From NCBI GenBank assembly GCA_960531495.1, contig OY482862.1, positions 3,078,035 to 3,142,034 on the forward strand: DNA of 64,000 bases, read 5' to 3'. The stretch is from Zeus faber (lineage: Eukaryota > Chordata > Actinopteri > Zeiformes > Zeidae). Made by a program: the position numbers and the translations under genes. Under the pieces are notes generated by a model that had not been told where the DNA came from, did no database searches, and saw nothing but the letters and a program-made list of their open reading frames with translations. Shown here in pieces: positions 53,725 to 64,000 of the stretch; position 1 is the stretch's first letter, and every line of letters starts with the position of its first letter.

Positions 53725-54700
53725 CAAAACACAACATATAATCAGAAAACACAACAACATTAACTCCTACTGGAAAAGACAGGTGCCTATCGACATGGAG
53801 GATCCTCACTGATTGAATTATTTAGGGGATTTCGTGAGGTCTGGTCGCCCCTGAACCTCACGTAAGTACCGGCCACTGCGCATGTCACTCAAGGCATTCC
53901 CATCAATACATATTGTAATGTTGTCGTGGGTTAGTCCCTCCCAACAAATGCCAATGTCCGGTACTGATTTCTCAACAGACACAGTTTATACGTACCACAA
54001 TCTACAATGCATCCGCCTCATCTTTTATGGCAAGACAGTTTACAATACAAACGTTATACTTTAAAACAATGACATAGGTCTTCAGGTTTTAACACCCACT
54101 CCGCTCCAACTCCCCCTTGAAACATCAAAAGAATAACTTATTCAATAATCCGACCAATACATCCGAACACACAATATATACACACATATTATACACATAA
54201 AAACTCAGCTTTTGCCCTTAGAGCTTGCAACCCAGGCGAGCCTCACCGAGTCCCCGCACCTTCACCATATAAACACATGTACAACACAATCAGCCTTTTG
54301 CACAGTTCACCCCACAGCCAGATAGCAGCCCAAATAACAGAGTTCACATAAACCATTTAATGCAGTACCAGCTCCTCAAGGAAAACTATCACCCCACGCC
54401 ACAAGGCAGTCGGCATCCAGCCAGCATTAAATCCCAGCTAAGCTCGGCACTTCCTTATGACGCCATCAGCAGCGTGCCCAGCTACCGTAATATCGTTGCT
54501 CCGCATGCAATCAGAACATACAACACACCAAGACATAGATCATCGCCCCGATGATAGGGACGCAGAGCTAAGTACCTGCCAGGTCGAGTTATCCTACATC
54601 ATCGGACTCTTGTTTAAATTACCATTAAAGGTGCACAGAATATCTATTGTATAATCCGACTCGGAATCTTACAATCTTGTGCTGACCCTTGAAGGTGCGA
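53725..54700. other. No gene recognised
   Basis: No coding frame, array or transposon end is supported here. Confidence 0.45.
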
Positions 54701-54702
54701 TT

Positions 54703-55790
54703 CTACCTGTAGACCAACTGACCCACATGCAGAGCACAAATCAACACCAGGTGGTGATCAGTTGACAGCTCTGCTCCTCTCTTCACCCAAGTGTCCAAGA
54801 TATATGGCCGCAGATCTGATAACACAACCACAAAGTCGATTATTGATCTTTGACCTAAGGTGGTCTGGTACCACGTACACTTATGAGCCACCCTATGCTC
54901 GAACATGGTGTTCGTTATGGCAAATCCATGACTAGCACAGAAGCCTAATAACAAAGCACCACTCAGATTCAGATCAGACAGGCTGTTCCTCCCAATCACC
55001 CCCTTCCAGGTTTCTCCATCATTGCCCACGTGAGCGTTGAAGTCTCCCAGTAGAACTATAGAGTCCCTAGACTGAGCCCCTTCCAAGATGCTACCCAGAG
55101 ACTCGAAGAAGGCCGAACACTCTGAACTGGTGTTTGGTGCATAAGCACACACAACAGTCAGAGTTTTTCCCTTAGCAACTTGTAGTCGCATAGAGGCAAC
55201 CCTCTCATTCACTGGGGAGAACTCCAACGCAGCAGCACTCAGCCGGGGGGCTCGTGAGTATCCCCACATCTGCCCGGCACCTCTCACCCTGGGCAACTCC
55301 GGAAAAGGAGAGAGTCCAGCTCCTCTCCAGAGCCAGTGCTGTGCGTAGAGGTGAGCCCAACTATATCTAGTTGGTATCGCTTCACCTCCCGCACCAGCTC
55401 TGGCTCCTTCCCTGCCAGAGAGGTGACATTCCACGTCCCTAGAACTAGTCTGCGATGCTGAGGATCAGCAGGCCCAGGCCACCACCTTTGTACGCCACCT
55501 GGCTGACATTGTAGTTGACCCCAACTCCTATCCCTGCAGGTGGTGGGCCCACAGGGTGGCAGCTCCATGGTGTTTCTTCGGACGGTCCGGCACCATGGGT
55601 CAAGGCCCGGCCACAAGACGCTCACCGGAGAGCTCCTCTCCCAGGTCCTTTGAATCACTCTTTGTCTGGTCCCTTCCCTGGGACCACTCTGCCTTGGGAG
55701 ACCCTACCAGGGGCTTTTGCCCCTGACAACACAGCTCCCACACACAAACCCCTCCACCGCGGTAAGGTGGCAATTCTTCAGGGGGGTTAA
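54703..55790 (-). mobile_element. Rex3 LINE, copy B, 5' fragment only
   Basis: On the minus strand the 5' UTR (55790-55520) leads to [20 protein letters not shown] and [20 protein letters not shown]. Endonuclease: QLRVAKGK-like [40 protein letters not shown] and [20 protein letters not shown], ending LSTDHHLVL at about 54745. It aligns with copy A (33263-35417) and is cut off before any RT. Confidence 0.85.
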
Positions 55791-55794
55791 TATA

Positions 55795-56150
55795 ATGTTA
55801 CATAAAATTCTGTTAATCATTATGTAACGGCCTTCTGTGTCTGATATTCTGGATTTTGTGATAAACTTTTATTTATCAATATAGAAAAAGCTTTTTCTTT
55901 TGAGGTTGTATGATGCAGAATACATCTGATTAACCCATTTAGTGTTAAATTTGAGGTGCTCGGATGCAGTGAGGTGAGTTTCTTGCGGTTCAACCGGCTT
56001 AGGTGACTTAGCATTTTGCTACGTTTGGCTGGTGAACCCAAGCCTCTCACCTTCCAACTAACAAACTTAATGGGTGCAGGAAATCAAGGCTGGCTTTGAT
56101 CTTGGAAATGTCTTGGAGAAGTGGACTAAGCATGTCCAGCTTCTTGTTAA
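55795..56150 (-). mobile_element. Tx1-type LINE 5' ORF2 fragment
   Basis: Parallel to 52060-52310: shared GTGTCTGATATTCTGGAT-like start, ACATCTGATTAACCCATTTA and CCAACTAACAAACTTAATGG. The minus-strand remnant reads PEYQTQKAVT versus PQYQTQKGVT in the other copy. The SINE at 56157-56368 lies at its edge. Confidence 0.65.
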
Positions 56151-56156
56151 TATCAT

Positions 56157-56368
56157 TACATTACATTACATTTCATTTAGCAGACGCTTTTATCCAAAGC
56201 GACATACAATTGTTCAATCACCGACGGACGCAGCCATCAGGAGCAATTAGGGGTTAAGTGTCTTGCTCAAGGACACTACAGCATGCTAGCAGGAGGAGCC
56301 TGGGATCGAACCAGCAACCTTTAGATTACTAGACCACCAGCTCTACCGCCTGAGCTACCATCCCCTAC
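56157..56368 (-). mobile_element. tRNA-derived SINE, reverse copy
   Basis: It is the inverse of 1648-1850: tail ATTTAGCAGACGCTTTTATC at the left, tRNA-like head CTCTACCGCCTGAGCTACCA at the right. ATATCAT occurs just outside both ends (56149-56155 and 56371-56377), a probable target duplication. Confidence 0.8.
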
Positions 56369-56579
56369 CATATCATCCAACAAACTAACCTCTACAGCGC
56401 TGGATATAAGATCATCGGTATCTGTTGCTGAGTCTGCCTTCTATCACTTGGCGGGGTTGTTCGGGTGTTGTTCGTCTTCCATTACGTACCCGTTATAATA
56501 ATAATCAATATAGTCCTCAAGGTCTTCCACTTTGGTTTTGCGCAGTGCTTCTTTTCTTTATATATATACGTATATGTGG

Positions 56580-56825
56580 CAGTTGTGCCTGCCACACGCT
56601 ATCCAGGGCCCTCCGGCACAGAGACACAAAAGATGATGGGTTGTAGAAACCAGTTTACAGTAGAGAGAAGGCTAGATGGAATTAGCCAGGAGCAGATCGA
56701 ACATGACAGGGCTCCTATCCTGAGTGAGTGTGGGGATGGCATTTTCACCTGCTGCTCATTAGACCAACCAACAAGTAACAGGTACGCAGCGACAGGTCAG
56801 GTGTGGCTGCTCAACCAGACTATCC
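56580..56825. repeat. LTR-like dispersed repeat (pair with 12572-12800)
   Basis: GTGCCTGCCACACGCTATCC, GGCACAGAGACACAAAAGAT, CAGTTTACAGTAGAGAG and GTGTGGGGATGGC recur in order at 12572-12800. No coding content. Confidence 0.4.
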
Positions 56826-56837
56826 CCACACCACTAT

Positions 56838-56862
56838 AAATATATATATATATATATATATA
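56838..56862. repeat. (TA)n microsatellite
   Basis: Short TATA array. Confidence 0.9.
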
Positions 56863-56984
56863 TACACAGTATATATTATGTAATTTGCTTTATTTGTCCC
56901 AGTTTGAGCAGATTGTCTTTGTTTTAGTCTGTGCCGCAGGGCGCTGCCATGTTCGATCTGTACTCACTTCCGTCCTCTCGTGAG

Positions 56985-57045
56985 ATCACAGCATGCTCCC
57001 CTGATCACAGCATAATCCCCTAGATCACAGCATGCTCCCCCAAGC
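56985..57045. repeat. Three-unit tandem repeat
   Basis: GATCACAGCATGCTCCCC occurs three times, the middle unit reading GCATAATCCCC, with unit spacing of 19-21 bases, just upstream of the hAT relic. Confidence 0.8.
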
Positions 57046-57149
57046 AGCCATTTTCACCTAATGTCTGCAACCATAAAGAATACAGCGAGCCCAGCTTATC
57101 AACCAAGAATTAAGTAGGCGCTGACAACTTTGCCGTCCAACTCTGAGAG

Positions 57150-58140
57150 AGGAAAAAGAATCACCCAATCTGTGGCAGCTTTCATAGCTAAGGATCTTTG
57201 ACCTTATTCGGTTGTTGAGAACCCCGGGTTTCGCCACCTGCTGAAGACCCTGGAGCCATGGTATAAGCTCCCATCACAAAGTCACTTTACAGAAACAACT
57301 ATACCTGCAATCTACAGCTAAACAAAAGCCGAGGTAATGGAGTCAATGAGTAAATCTAGTCAAGTTGCCATTACATGTGATTCCTGGACTTCTGTCACAA
57401 CTGACTCGTATGAAACAATAACTTCACATTATATTAGCGAGGACTGGCAGCTTTTTTCACATGTGCTCGAAACGAGAGCCGCTTATCACAGTCAGTTTAT
57501 CACAGGGTTCTCATCTGGCGGAGCTACTGTTTAATGTTGTGGAAGAATGGCAGCTAACAGATAAAGACGTAGTGCTGGTGACAGACAACGCATCTAACAT
57601 GGTGGTTGCAGCGCAAGTCGGAAAATTCTCTCATAAATTCTTTGCTCATACGTTGAATCTTGCATCACAAGGGGCACTTAAACTACCCATGGTCTGCAGG
57701 CTTATGGGCAGAATCCAATGGATATCAACATTCTTTAACCGCAGCACTACAACGAACCCGCATCTGCAAGTAAATCAGAAACTTCTTGGCCTGCCAAGTC
57801 ATAAACTGAAAACTGACGCTGCCACCAGGTGGAACAGCGCATATGAAATGGTGAAGAGGTTTTTAGAACAACAACATGCAATTTGTGCTACCTTGCTATC
57901 TCCTAAGATCAGAAGAGGAGAGTCCGAGCTCTGCACTCTAAACAAAACAGATTTGTCAAGTGCAAAGGATGCTGTGAAGGAATCAAAACCATTGAAGGAT
58001 GCCACTACATTAATGTCAATGTCATCAATGATCCAAGAGCTCAAGCATGCCATCAAAGCAGATCTCCTTAAGAGGTACAACAATGGGGCAGAAAAGAACA
58101 TCCTTCATACAGTCTCTGACCTGGACTCCCCGTTTTAAGG
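57150..58140 (+). pseudogene. ZBED1-like hAT-Ac transposase relic
   Basis: Decayed start (about 57150-57330): VAAFIAKDL, VVENPGFRHLLKTLEPWYKL and HFTETTIPAIY. Then a frame from 57337 with SSQVAITCDSWTSVTTDSYE (catalytic Asp) and ISEDWQLFSHVLETRAAYHS. A frameshift near 57510 moves to the next frame: LFNVVEEWQLTDKDVVLVTD with NASNMV (second Asp), HTLNLASQGALK, then KLKTDAATRWNSAYEMVKRF and DATTLMSMSSMIQELKHAIK. It stops at 58138, before the C-terminal dimerisation domain. No BED zinc finger is seen. Two internal stops plus the frameshift make it inactive. Confidence 0.85.
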
Positions 58141-58239
58141 GGCTGCCCTTCCTCACAGAGGAGGAGAGATTTTTGTTCTACAGGGGTCTGACTACAGAGG
58201 CTACATCTTTGGAGGTAATTTCACCACGTTTCATGTAAA

Positions 58240-59020
58240 ATTCAAACGAACTTTAAATTGTCATTACAATATTAAGTAGCTACAATGAGTAAAAGTTTTA
58301 CAAGACTGGGAAAAACAGTTATCCTAATAGATGTGAGCTGTTGCATTGACTGAGAAAGTGCTAACTGCTGGTTTAATGCTACACTTTATTTTGTTCAAAC
58401 ACAGTATGAAGATGACGGAAGCGGATAAAGCGCCTGGGGGAAGAGTATCTAGAGAAGAATAAATGCTCCTCGTGGAGGACGATAGGCCTACATGCCCCTC
58501 TGCTCCCAAAAAGAAAGGCGTCAATGTTGCTTATATAGAGTAGTTTGCACGGACATGCTTTCATCGGCCAGGGCTAAGGAGTAAATGGCGAGATACTGTA
58601 AAGCCCTAAAGTCTCTGCCTCTCACTGAGGATCCTTTGAACCTTTGATCCTTTGAGTTTTCTCAACTGTAGGAGATGTGGTCACTGCAAAATGAAGCACT
58701 CTCAAACCAGAACATGTGGATCACCTTATGTTCTTTCACAAGAACCTACAAATTCCCAAATGCTGAGAAGTGAGCAATTTTATACTCACAATTTACTTCT
58801 ACTGAAAAGGTTGAAAGGTTCATTACATTGAATTTAAATGAATGTAATAATAATGATGATGAAATAATAATGAATGTAACATAAATGAAAGACATTTATG
58901 TTGACATTTTGATATTATTTTATTTTATAAACAAGTCCCACAAAAACATAACACTATACACTCCACAATATAAACTACTTAGCACTTTAATGCTATTTAC
59001 TGTGGCACCGTGCTCCAGTG
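58240..59020. other. No gene recognised
   Basis: AT-rich flank of the hAT relic. A possible degraded C-terminal coding stretch lies near 58420-58530, not supported by motifs. Confidence 0.4.
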
Positions 59021-59024
59021 GGTT

Positions 59025-59215
59025 ATCTCCCAAATAGGAGCCCTTCTGTGTGGAGTTTTCCAGGTGCATCCACGTATGCTGCCCACTGCTCCTGGCTGTG
59101 GCCCCGGAGGAAGGACAAGCCAGGATGGGTTAAATGCAGAGGCCTCATTTCACCAGCCACCATCCAAAGCATGTGTTGCAGTGTGGTGTGCTGTGTGACA
59201 AATAAAGATTGTTCT
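59025..59215 (+). mobile_element. SINE-like repeat, 3' fragment
   Basis: GCCCACTGCTCCTGGCTGTG, GAGGAAGGACAAGCCAGGAT, ATTTCACCAGCCACCATCC and GTGTGACAAATAAAGATTG match the inverse of 8140-8480. Here no CA array interrupts the tail. Confidence 0.65.
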
Positions 59216-59989
59216 TCTGTTGCAGTCTGTCATCTGCTATGTTCAAACTAGAATCATGTTTGTGATGTCTGCCACATTCAGGAAGTGCCCTGTCTTCCAG
59301 TTGCTATGTATTTGTACAATACAATATAACATGTGCTAGCTTAAAATATAGGTAGGCTAGGCCGAGACAATTTATTTTGGTTTACAATTAAATTTTATAT
59401 TAGGACATTTATGTTGACATTTTGATATATTATGAACAAGTACCACAGCTGCTATGTGATGTAGTCTAATATCTGAAAGCGGTTTAGAAATAAATAGAGA
59501 GTTTTGATTTATCTGACTGCTTATATTTATTGATGAAAACGTGCCAATATGCAGTAATACAGAAAATTGAGGATGCGATACATCGAGAATCTTTGACAGT
59601 TGAATCGGAATCTAATCATGAGGCCAGTGAAGATTCACACCTCTGCTGTGTAGGAGGGCAAAATTGTACTCACTACACTATACGCACCACACATCAGTTA
59701 GTGTCTTCATACATACAGTATACTGTACACCGGGTAGTCATCAGGTTTGTTGCGCTACAATCATTTCACCATCAGATGGCAATGTTCATTCTCTCCAATG
59801 AAGCTCAGAATACCGAACCCATTTTCAACACAGTGTGTTGGGTAAACCGTAATGCTTCAGAAAACTTAATTTCATTACCCCTACTTGACACTTTGTGTTA
59901 TTGAACTATCGCAACTAGTCCCTCAGTATTTTATACCAGTCCACTTACCTTTGTTCTCTGCCATATTGTGTTTTGCATTACGCTGAGCT

Positions 59990-62745
59990 TTCCTTCATTA
60001 ATACCTGATTCCCGTCCCTTCTGTCCAAACCTCTGACTGATTCCCTGGACTCTGATTCTCTGCCTGTTTCCCTTTCTTTATGGACTTTGCCATCTTACCT
60101 GATCATTTTGAGGTTGTGCTTGTCGGTTCACAACGGTTCTGAGTTAGTGAGCGTAACAGTACAATCTGGCCAGAAATTAACCTAGACGACTCTCAGATGA
60201 GAGAAGGCGGCACCGGTGAGTGCTATTGACCAACATGAGAAACAACTTATCGCTATTGTGGGGGTTTCCAGAAGACCTCTGCATGCCTTGAAGAATACTT
60301 GGAGGCTCTGTGTCATTTTGGTCAGTCAAACAACGGCTGCTGCATCTTTTATCAGTTCTCCTGTTTGTGCAGTTTCCAGTCTGGAACCTCACCTCTCTGT
60401 TCCGGAATGCTTCTCCGGATCTCCAGGTAACTACCATTCCTTCTTCACTCTCTGCTCATTAACCTTTGAACTACAACCCTTCACGTATCCCACCAAGAGA
60501 TCACAAGTGGCTTTCATGGTCACCCAGCTCTCGGGACAGTCTCAGGACTGGTGTACCATTGAGTGGTAGAAACAGTCAGACCTCTGCTTTTTGGTGACAG
60601 CCTTCTCTGATGGTCTTTGGAGGGTTTTTAACCATGGGGTGGCAGCGAGTTATCGACTATTCCCATGAGTTCCGGAGCCTCGCAGCAGAAAGCGATTGGA
60701 ATTCCATATCACTGGCGGACACCTTTTACAACGGGCTCTCTGATGTTATCAAGGATGAGCTGGCAGCTCTGGATCCTCCGGCAGATCTGAACACTCTCAT
60801 CGCCACGACCATCCGCATCAACGGACGTCTCCTGGAGGAGGTTAGGCCCACGGCCTCCCAGCGCCACTAGAGGCCGCTCTTGCCCCATCTGCATCTCCCT
60901 CCTTGAGCCAATTGCACACACCTGGGATCAATTACCTGCATCACTTCACACAGTATTTATCCTCCAGCTTCCCAGTCATTCATTGCCAGACCGTCAACTA
61001 GCTTACGTGAGTTGTACAGCCACTGGCTCCATTCCTAGTTCTAAGTTCCAAGCTCCTAGTGCTTGTTTCAAGTCCCTAGTTTATGTCTCTTTGTTTCGTC
61101 TTCCCCTTAACCTGCTTGTCTCCTCTCGTCGACCCAGTCTGTCCATCCCTCTCCATCCAGCCCAGTTCCCCGTCTCTCCACCTGGATCCTGGACCCCTCA
61201 TCGTCATCCCTGCCCAGCGCTGCTCCATCCCTACCTGACTGGGTCCGCCTGGCCAGCTCCACCGTGTGGGCTTATAAAGATCCTTCGTCTGCCTACCGTC
61301 TCCCCGTGTCGTGCGTTTGGGTCTCTCCTAGCCCTGGTCGTGACAGGACCGGAGGCAAGAGGCAGAAGAAGACCAGGCATTCCCTGGTCTTCTGTGACCC
61401 CCAACATCGCCTCCTCCTTCCTTATCAGGACCAACCTCAAAAACCCCTAGCGACTCGGCGGAGTCCATACAGCTCGGCAGGACGAGGCTGTCATGGGCGG
61501 TATGACAGCGCTACCGAAGGGAGAACTGCTGTCTGTACTGTGGCCAGAGGAGCATTACATGTCCAACTGTCAGGTAAAAGGAGGGGCTCATCAGTCAACC
61601 AGAGGGCACTGGTGAGCCATGCTATCCATTCCACAAGCCCTCTCGTCCCCTGCTACTTCCTTAGCTGGGATTGACTGAGCCGTCTCACACTGTCAGTTCT
61701 CATTGACTCAGGAGCTGATGCTAATATTTTTGACTCCCTCCTGGCAGGTCAACTGGACATTCGCCAGGAGCCTCTGTTAAAACCTAACGACGCCAGAGCT
61801 CTCCATGGTCACCTTCTGTTCTATGTCACTTATCCTACTGTTCGTGTACATCTTGGCACTCAGGTAACCATCATGAGAGTCATATATTCCACCTGATACA
61901 TTCCACTCAACTGATCTAGGATTTCCCTCAGCTCCTGACACATAATCCACAGATTGACTTGGGAACAGGTTCCATTCTACAATGGAGTCCATATTGCAAT
62001 CCAGAATGCCTAGATCTGCTCTGTCTCCTGTCCCAAGTTCTCCTCCTACTGCAGAATTCCCTGACCTCTCTTGGGTAGCACCTGAATACTTTCCACTGAA
62101 GGTGTTCAACGAGGCTCGGGCCACTTCACTTCCAACTTATAGGCCCTACGACTGCAGTATTGAGAATTCTTCCTGGTTTCATGCCCCAGAGGAGTGGACT
62201 ATTCTCCCTGTCAATCCCTGAGACGAAGACCATGGAGACCCAATTCCAGGAGTTGTTGGCTGTGGGTATTATTCGACCCTCTTCATCTCCAGCCCAAGCA
62301 GACTTGTTCTTTGTGGGGAAGAAGGACAAGTCACTGTGACCTTGCGTTGACTACTGTGGCCTGAACAATATAACGGTAAAAAGAACAATTACCCCCTTCC
62401 ACTCATATCTTCTGCTTTAAAACACCATGTTCACCAAGATGGATCCCCGGAGCACTTATCATCTGGTCCGCATCAAGGAGGGGACGAATGGAAGACAGCC
62501 TTGAACACCCCCAGGGGACATAATAAGTATCTGGTCATGGACTTTAGTCTCACCAACGCCCCTGCACACTTCCAGGCAATGGTGAATGATGTTCTCAGAG
62601 ACTTTATTAATGTATTTGTTTTTTTCTAACCTGGATGATATCCTTATATTCTCCAGATCTGAGCATAGGCACGTCTGTCATGTCAAGTGCGTTCTCCAGA
62701 GGCTTATGGACATCACAGTCATTTTAGTTCTCAATCTGCTTTTGT
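59990..62745 (+). mobile_element. Gypsy-type LTR retroelement, 5' LTR end to RT, inactive
   Basis: An LTR-like 3' end GAGCGTAACA (about 60145-60154) is followed by GTACAATCTGGCC, the same leader type as in the inverted-LTR element. Gag: EPHLSVPECFSGSPGNYHSF, YPTKRSQVAFMVTQLSGQSQ and LADTFYNGLSDVIKDELAAL, with LNTLIATTIRINGRLLEE ending at 60840, where a solo LTR cuts in. After it, YCGQ (zinc knuckle remnant, about 61537), protease LIDSGADANIFDSLLAGQLD (about 61707) and [20 protein letters not shown]. Then [18 protein letters not shown]...LDDILIFSRS (about 62570-62660, catalytic LDD intact). Integrase is absent, being cut by the hAT at 62772. Many stops. Confidence 0.82.
60841..61345 (+). mobile_element. 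Solo LTR inside gypsy gag
   Basis: GTTAGGCCCACGGCCTCCC... to ...CTGGTCGTGACA is the same family as 43757-44343. It separates gag (LLEE, 60840) from gag resuming EDRRQEAEE-like at 61346. The first base of the expected TG end is altered, and a 5-bp duplication is not evident. Confidence 0.75.
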
Positions 62746-62771
62746 TCAGAGTTAACAGATTAAATGTTCGC

Positions 62772-64000
62772 TCACATATGTATGTTTAGCCAAACAGACT
62801 CGTCATTGTTTTTGTGTGGCATCTCATCAGAGGAAACTTGGCCTTTTCCAAGCTCTGGTAGATGTAGGGTAGGGAGAGAAGCCGATTCTTCAGTGTGATT
62901 CTTCAGAGAATTATCACACTGGATTTCGATAAGTTCTAATTGAAGACTCTCTTCCACTTCTTCTGCATCCAGTAGGAAGGGAGTCGAGAACAGCTTGATT
63001 TCTTTCTCAATGATAGAAAAATCTTGGAAGCACTGACTGAATTTGTCATGATAGATACATATACACACAGACACATATTTCCCCTTTTTAGCAGAAAGCT
63101 TGGCCTTTGGAAAAGCAAATTTGATTTTGGACAGTGTGGGGTAGTGTGCAACTTTAAAGATGCGTAGTTGTGTTTCAAAGAGATGGAGCTTCACACAGAA
63201 TGCTTTCATTTGCACATAAAGTTGTGGCACAAGCTGGTCTTTGCCTTGTAGGCTCTTGTTCAGTGTGTTAAGATGATGAGTAATATGAACTAAAAAAGCC
63301 AGATCTGCTAAACATAGAGGGTTACTCAGCTCATGAAGAGGTCGGTCCTTCTCTTTCAAAAACTAGTCGACTTCTGATCTCAGGGAATAAGACCACGAGC
63401 CACGATTTAGCCAGCGCACATCAGAATGGCAGAGTAGGTCTCCGTATTCAGCATCGATATCAGATAGGAAAGCTTGAAATTCTCTGTGGTAGAGCCCTCA
63501 TGCTCGAATTATGTTGGCAGTTTTCATAACAGTGTTCATCACATCGCCAAGCTGGACTGTCTTGGCACAGAGGGCTTCTTGGTGGATGATACAGTGCATT
63601 TCAACAGCCTCACCTCCACTCTCTTGCATCTTGGTGCTCATCTTAGAGGCCATTCCTTTGCGCTAGCCCGTCATTGCTGGAGCCCCATCTGTTGTAACTC
63701 CACACAGCTTGTCCCATTTAAGTCCCATCTTGCCAGCTGTATCTTGGCAGCCCATCTGCCAGCTTCAAAAATGTCCTTACCCGTTGTTGTGCCCTTGAGA
63801 CTCCTAAAATCAAGCAGAAAAAGTTGTCGTCCGCAGAGTTAAAAAAATGAAAAGCTGTGCGGTGTCTGTGGCATCTGTGCTCTCATCACATGCCATCGAG
63901 TAAAAATCAAAAGGAAAGGTTTATCTGACACTTGATGTTTTAAGTTAGTGGACAAGTCTTCGATTCGCCGCGCAACTGTGTTTCTGGACATGCTTATGTT
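62772..64000 (-). pseudogene. SCAND3/GTF2IRD2-like hAT (Charlie-type) transposase relic, runs off window
   Basis: Reading leftward from 64000: SMACDESTDATDTAQLFIFL, KLCGVTTDGAPAMTG (catalytic region), CIIHQEALCAKTVQLGDVM, YGDLLCHSDVRWLNRGS. Then comes an open 195-codon frame (63359-62772): KEKDRPLHELSNPLCLADLA, NKSLQGKDQLVPQLYVQMKA and LQLELIEIQCDNSL. In-frame stops occur upstream of 63360. The C-terminal hAT dimerisation part is missing, because after LELIEIQCD the sequence diverges and stops. Domesticated relatives exist in mammals, but this copy is broken. Confidence 0.85.

Noticed and set aside
59530..59904. 124-codon + strand frame
   Set aside because: No recognisable domain, ordinary composition, no splice or poly(A) context. 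Likely chance.
60841..61345. A 5-bp target duplication for this solo LTR
   Set aside because: Flanks GAGGA/AGGAG and GGACC do not match in any register, so only the family match is claimed.

Overview
The window is animal nuclear DNA, almost certainly from a ray-finned (teleost) fish. It holds nine spliced exons with GT/AG borders, long AT-rich introns, many (CA)n/(TG)n arrays, and a repeat set typical of teleosts: Rex1, Rex3, Tx1-type L1, RTE, DIRS and gypsy retroelements, Sleeping-Beauty-like Tc1, several hAT families and tRNA-derived SINEs. There is no prokaryotic gene organisation and no CRISPR array.

Region 1 (1-19,905) is the one confident host gene, bzw1 (eIF5-mimic protein, a translation regulator with a C-terminal W2 domain), on the + strand. 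Nine coding exons give 338 codons plus stop, matching human BZW1 from about residue 81 to the end. The 5' exons lie left of the window. One intron (4004-14921) is swollen to about 10.9 kb, largely by a single hAT insertion (4232-12471) that hosts an RTE-like LINE, a SINE with a huge CA array, a GC-rich retroposon fragment and a nearly intact Tc1 element. A second hAT element (18280-19339, perfect 8-bp target duplication) sits inside the 3' UTR.

Region 2 (19,906-26,800) is intergenic. It has microsatellites, two diverged copies of one dispersed repeat, and an unclassified GC-rich retroposon flanked by an imperfect 35-bp direct repeat.

Region 3 (26,785-42,200) is a retroelement graveyard: Rex1, DIRS, L2-like fragments and Rex3, then a three-level nest in which a gypsy element holds an RTE LINE, which holds an unusual element whose two LTRs are in inverted orientation and flanked by a 5-bp target duplication.

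Region 4 (42,200-56,500) contains a + strand and a - strand Tx1-type LINE, one split by a solo LTR with a perfect 5-bp duplication, together with more GC-rich retroposon copies, a second Rex3 and a SINE.

Region 5 (56,580-64,000) has a ZBED1-like hAT transposase relic, a gypsy element interrupted by another solo LTR, and a SCAND3/GTF2IRD2-like hAT transposase relic running off the window.

No gene other than bzw1 looks functional for the host. The interest lies in the insertion chronology and in two structurally odd elements: the inverted-LTR element and the 35-bp-repeat retroposon. Family names for transposons rest on recalled motifs, not on database searches.
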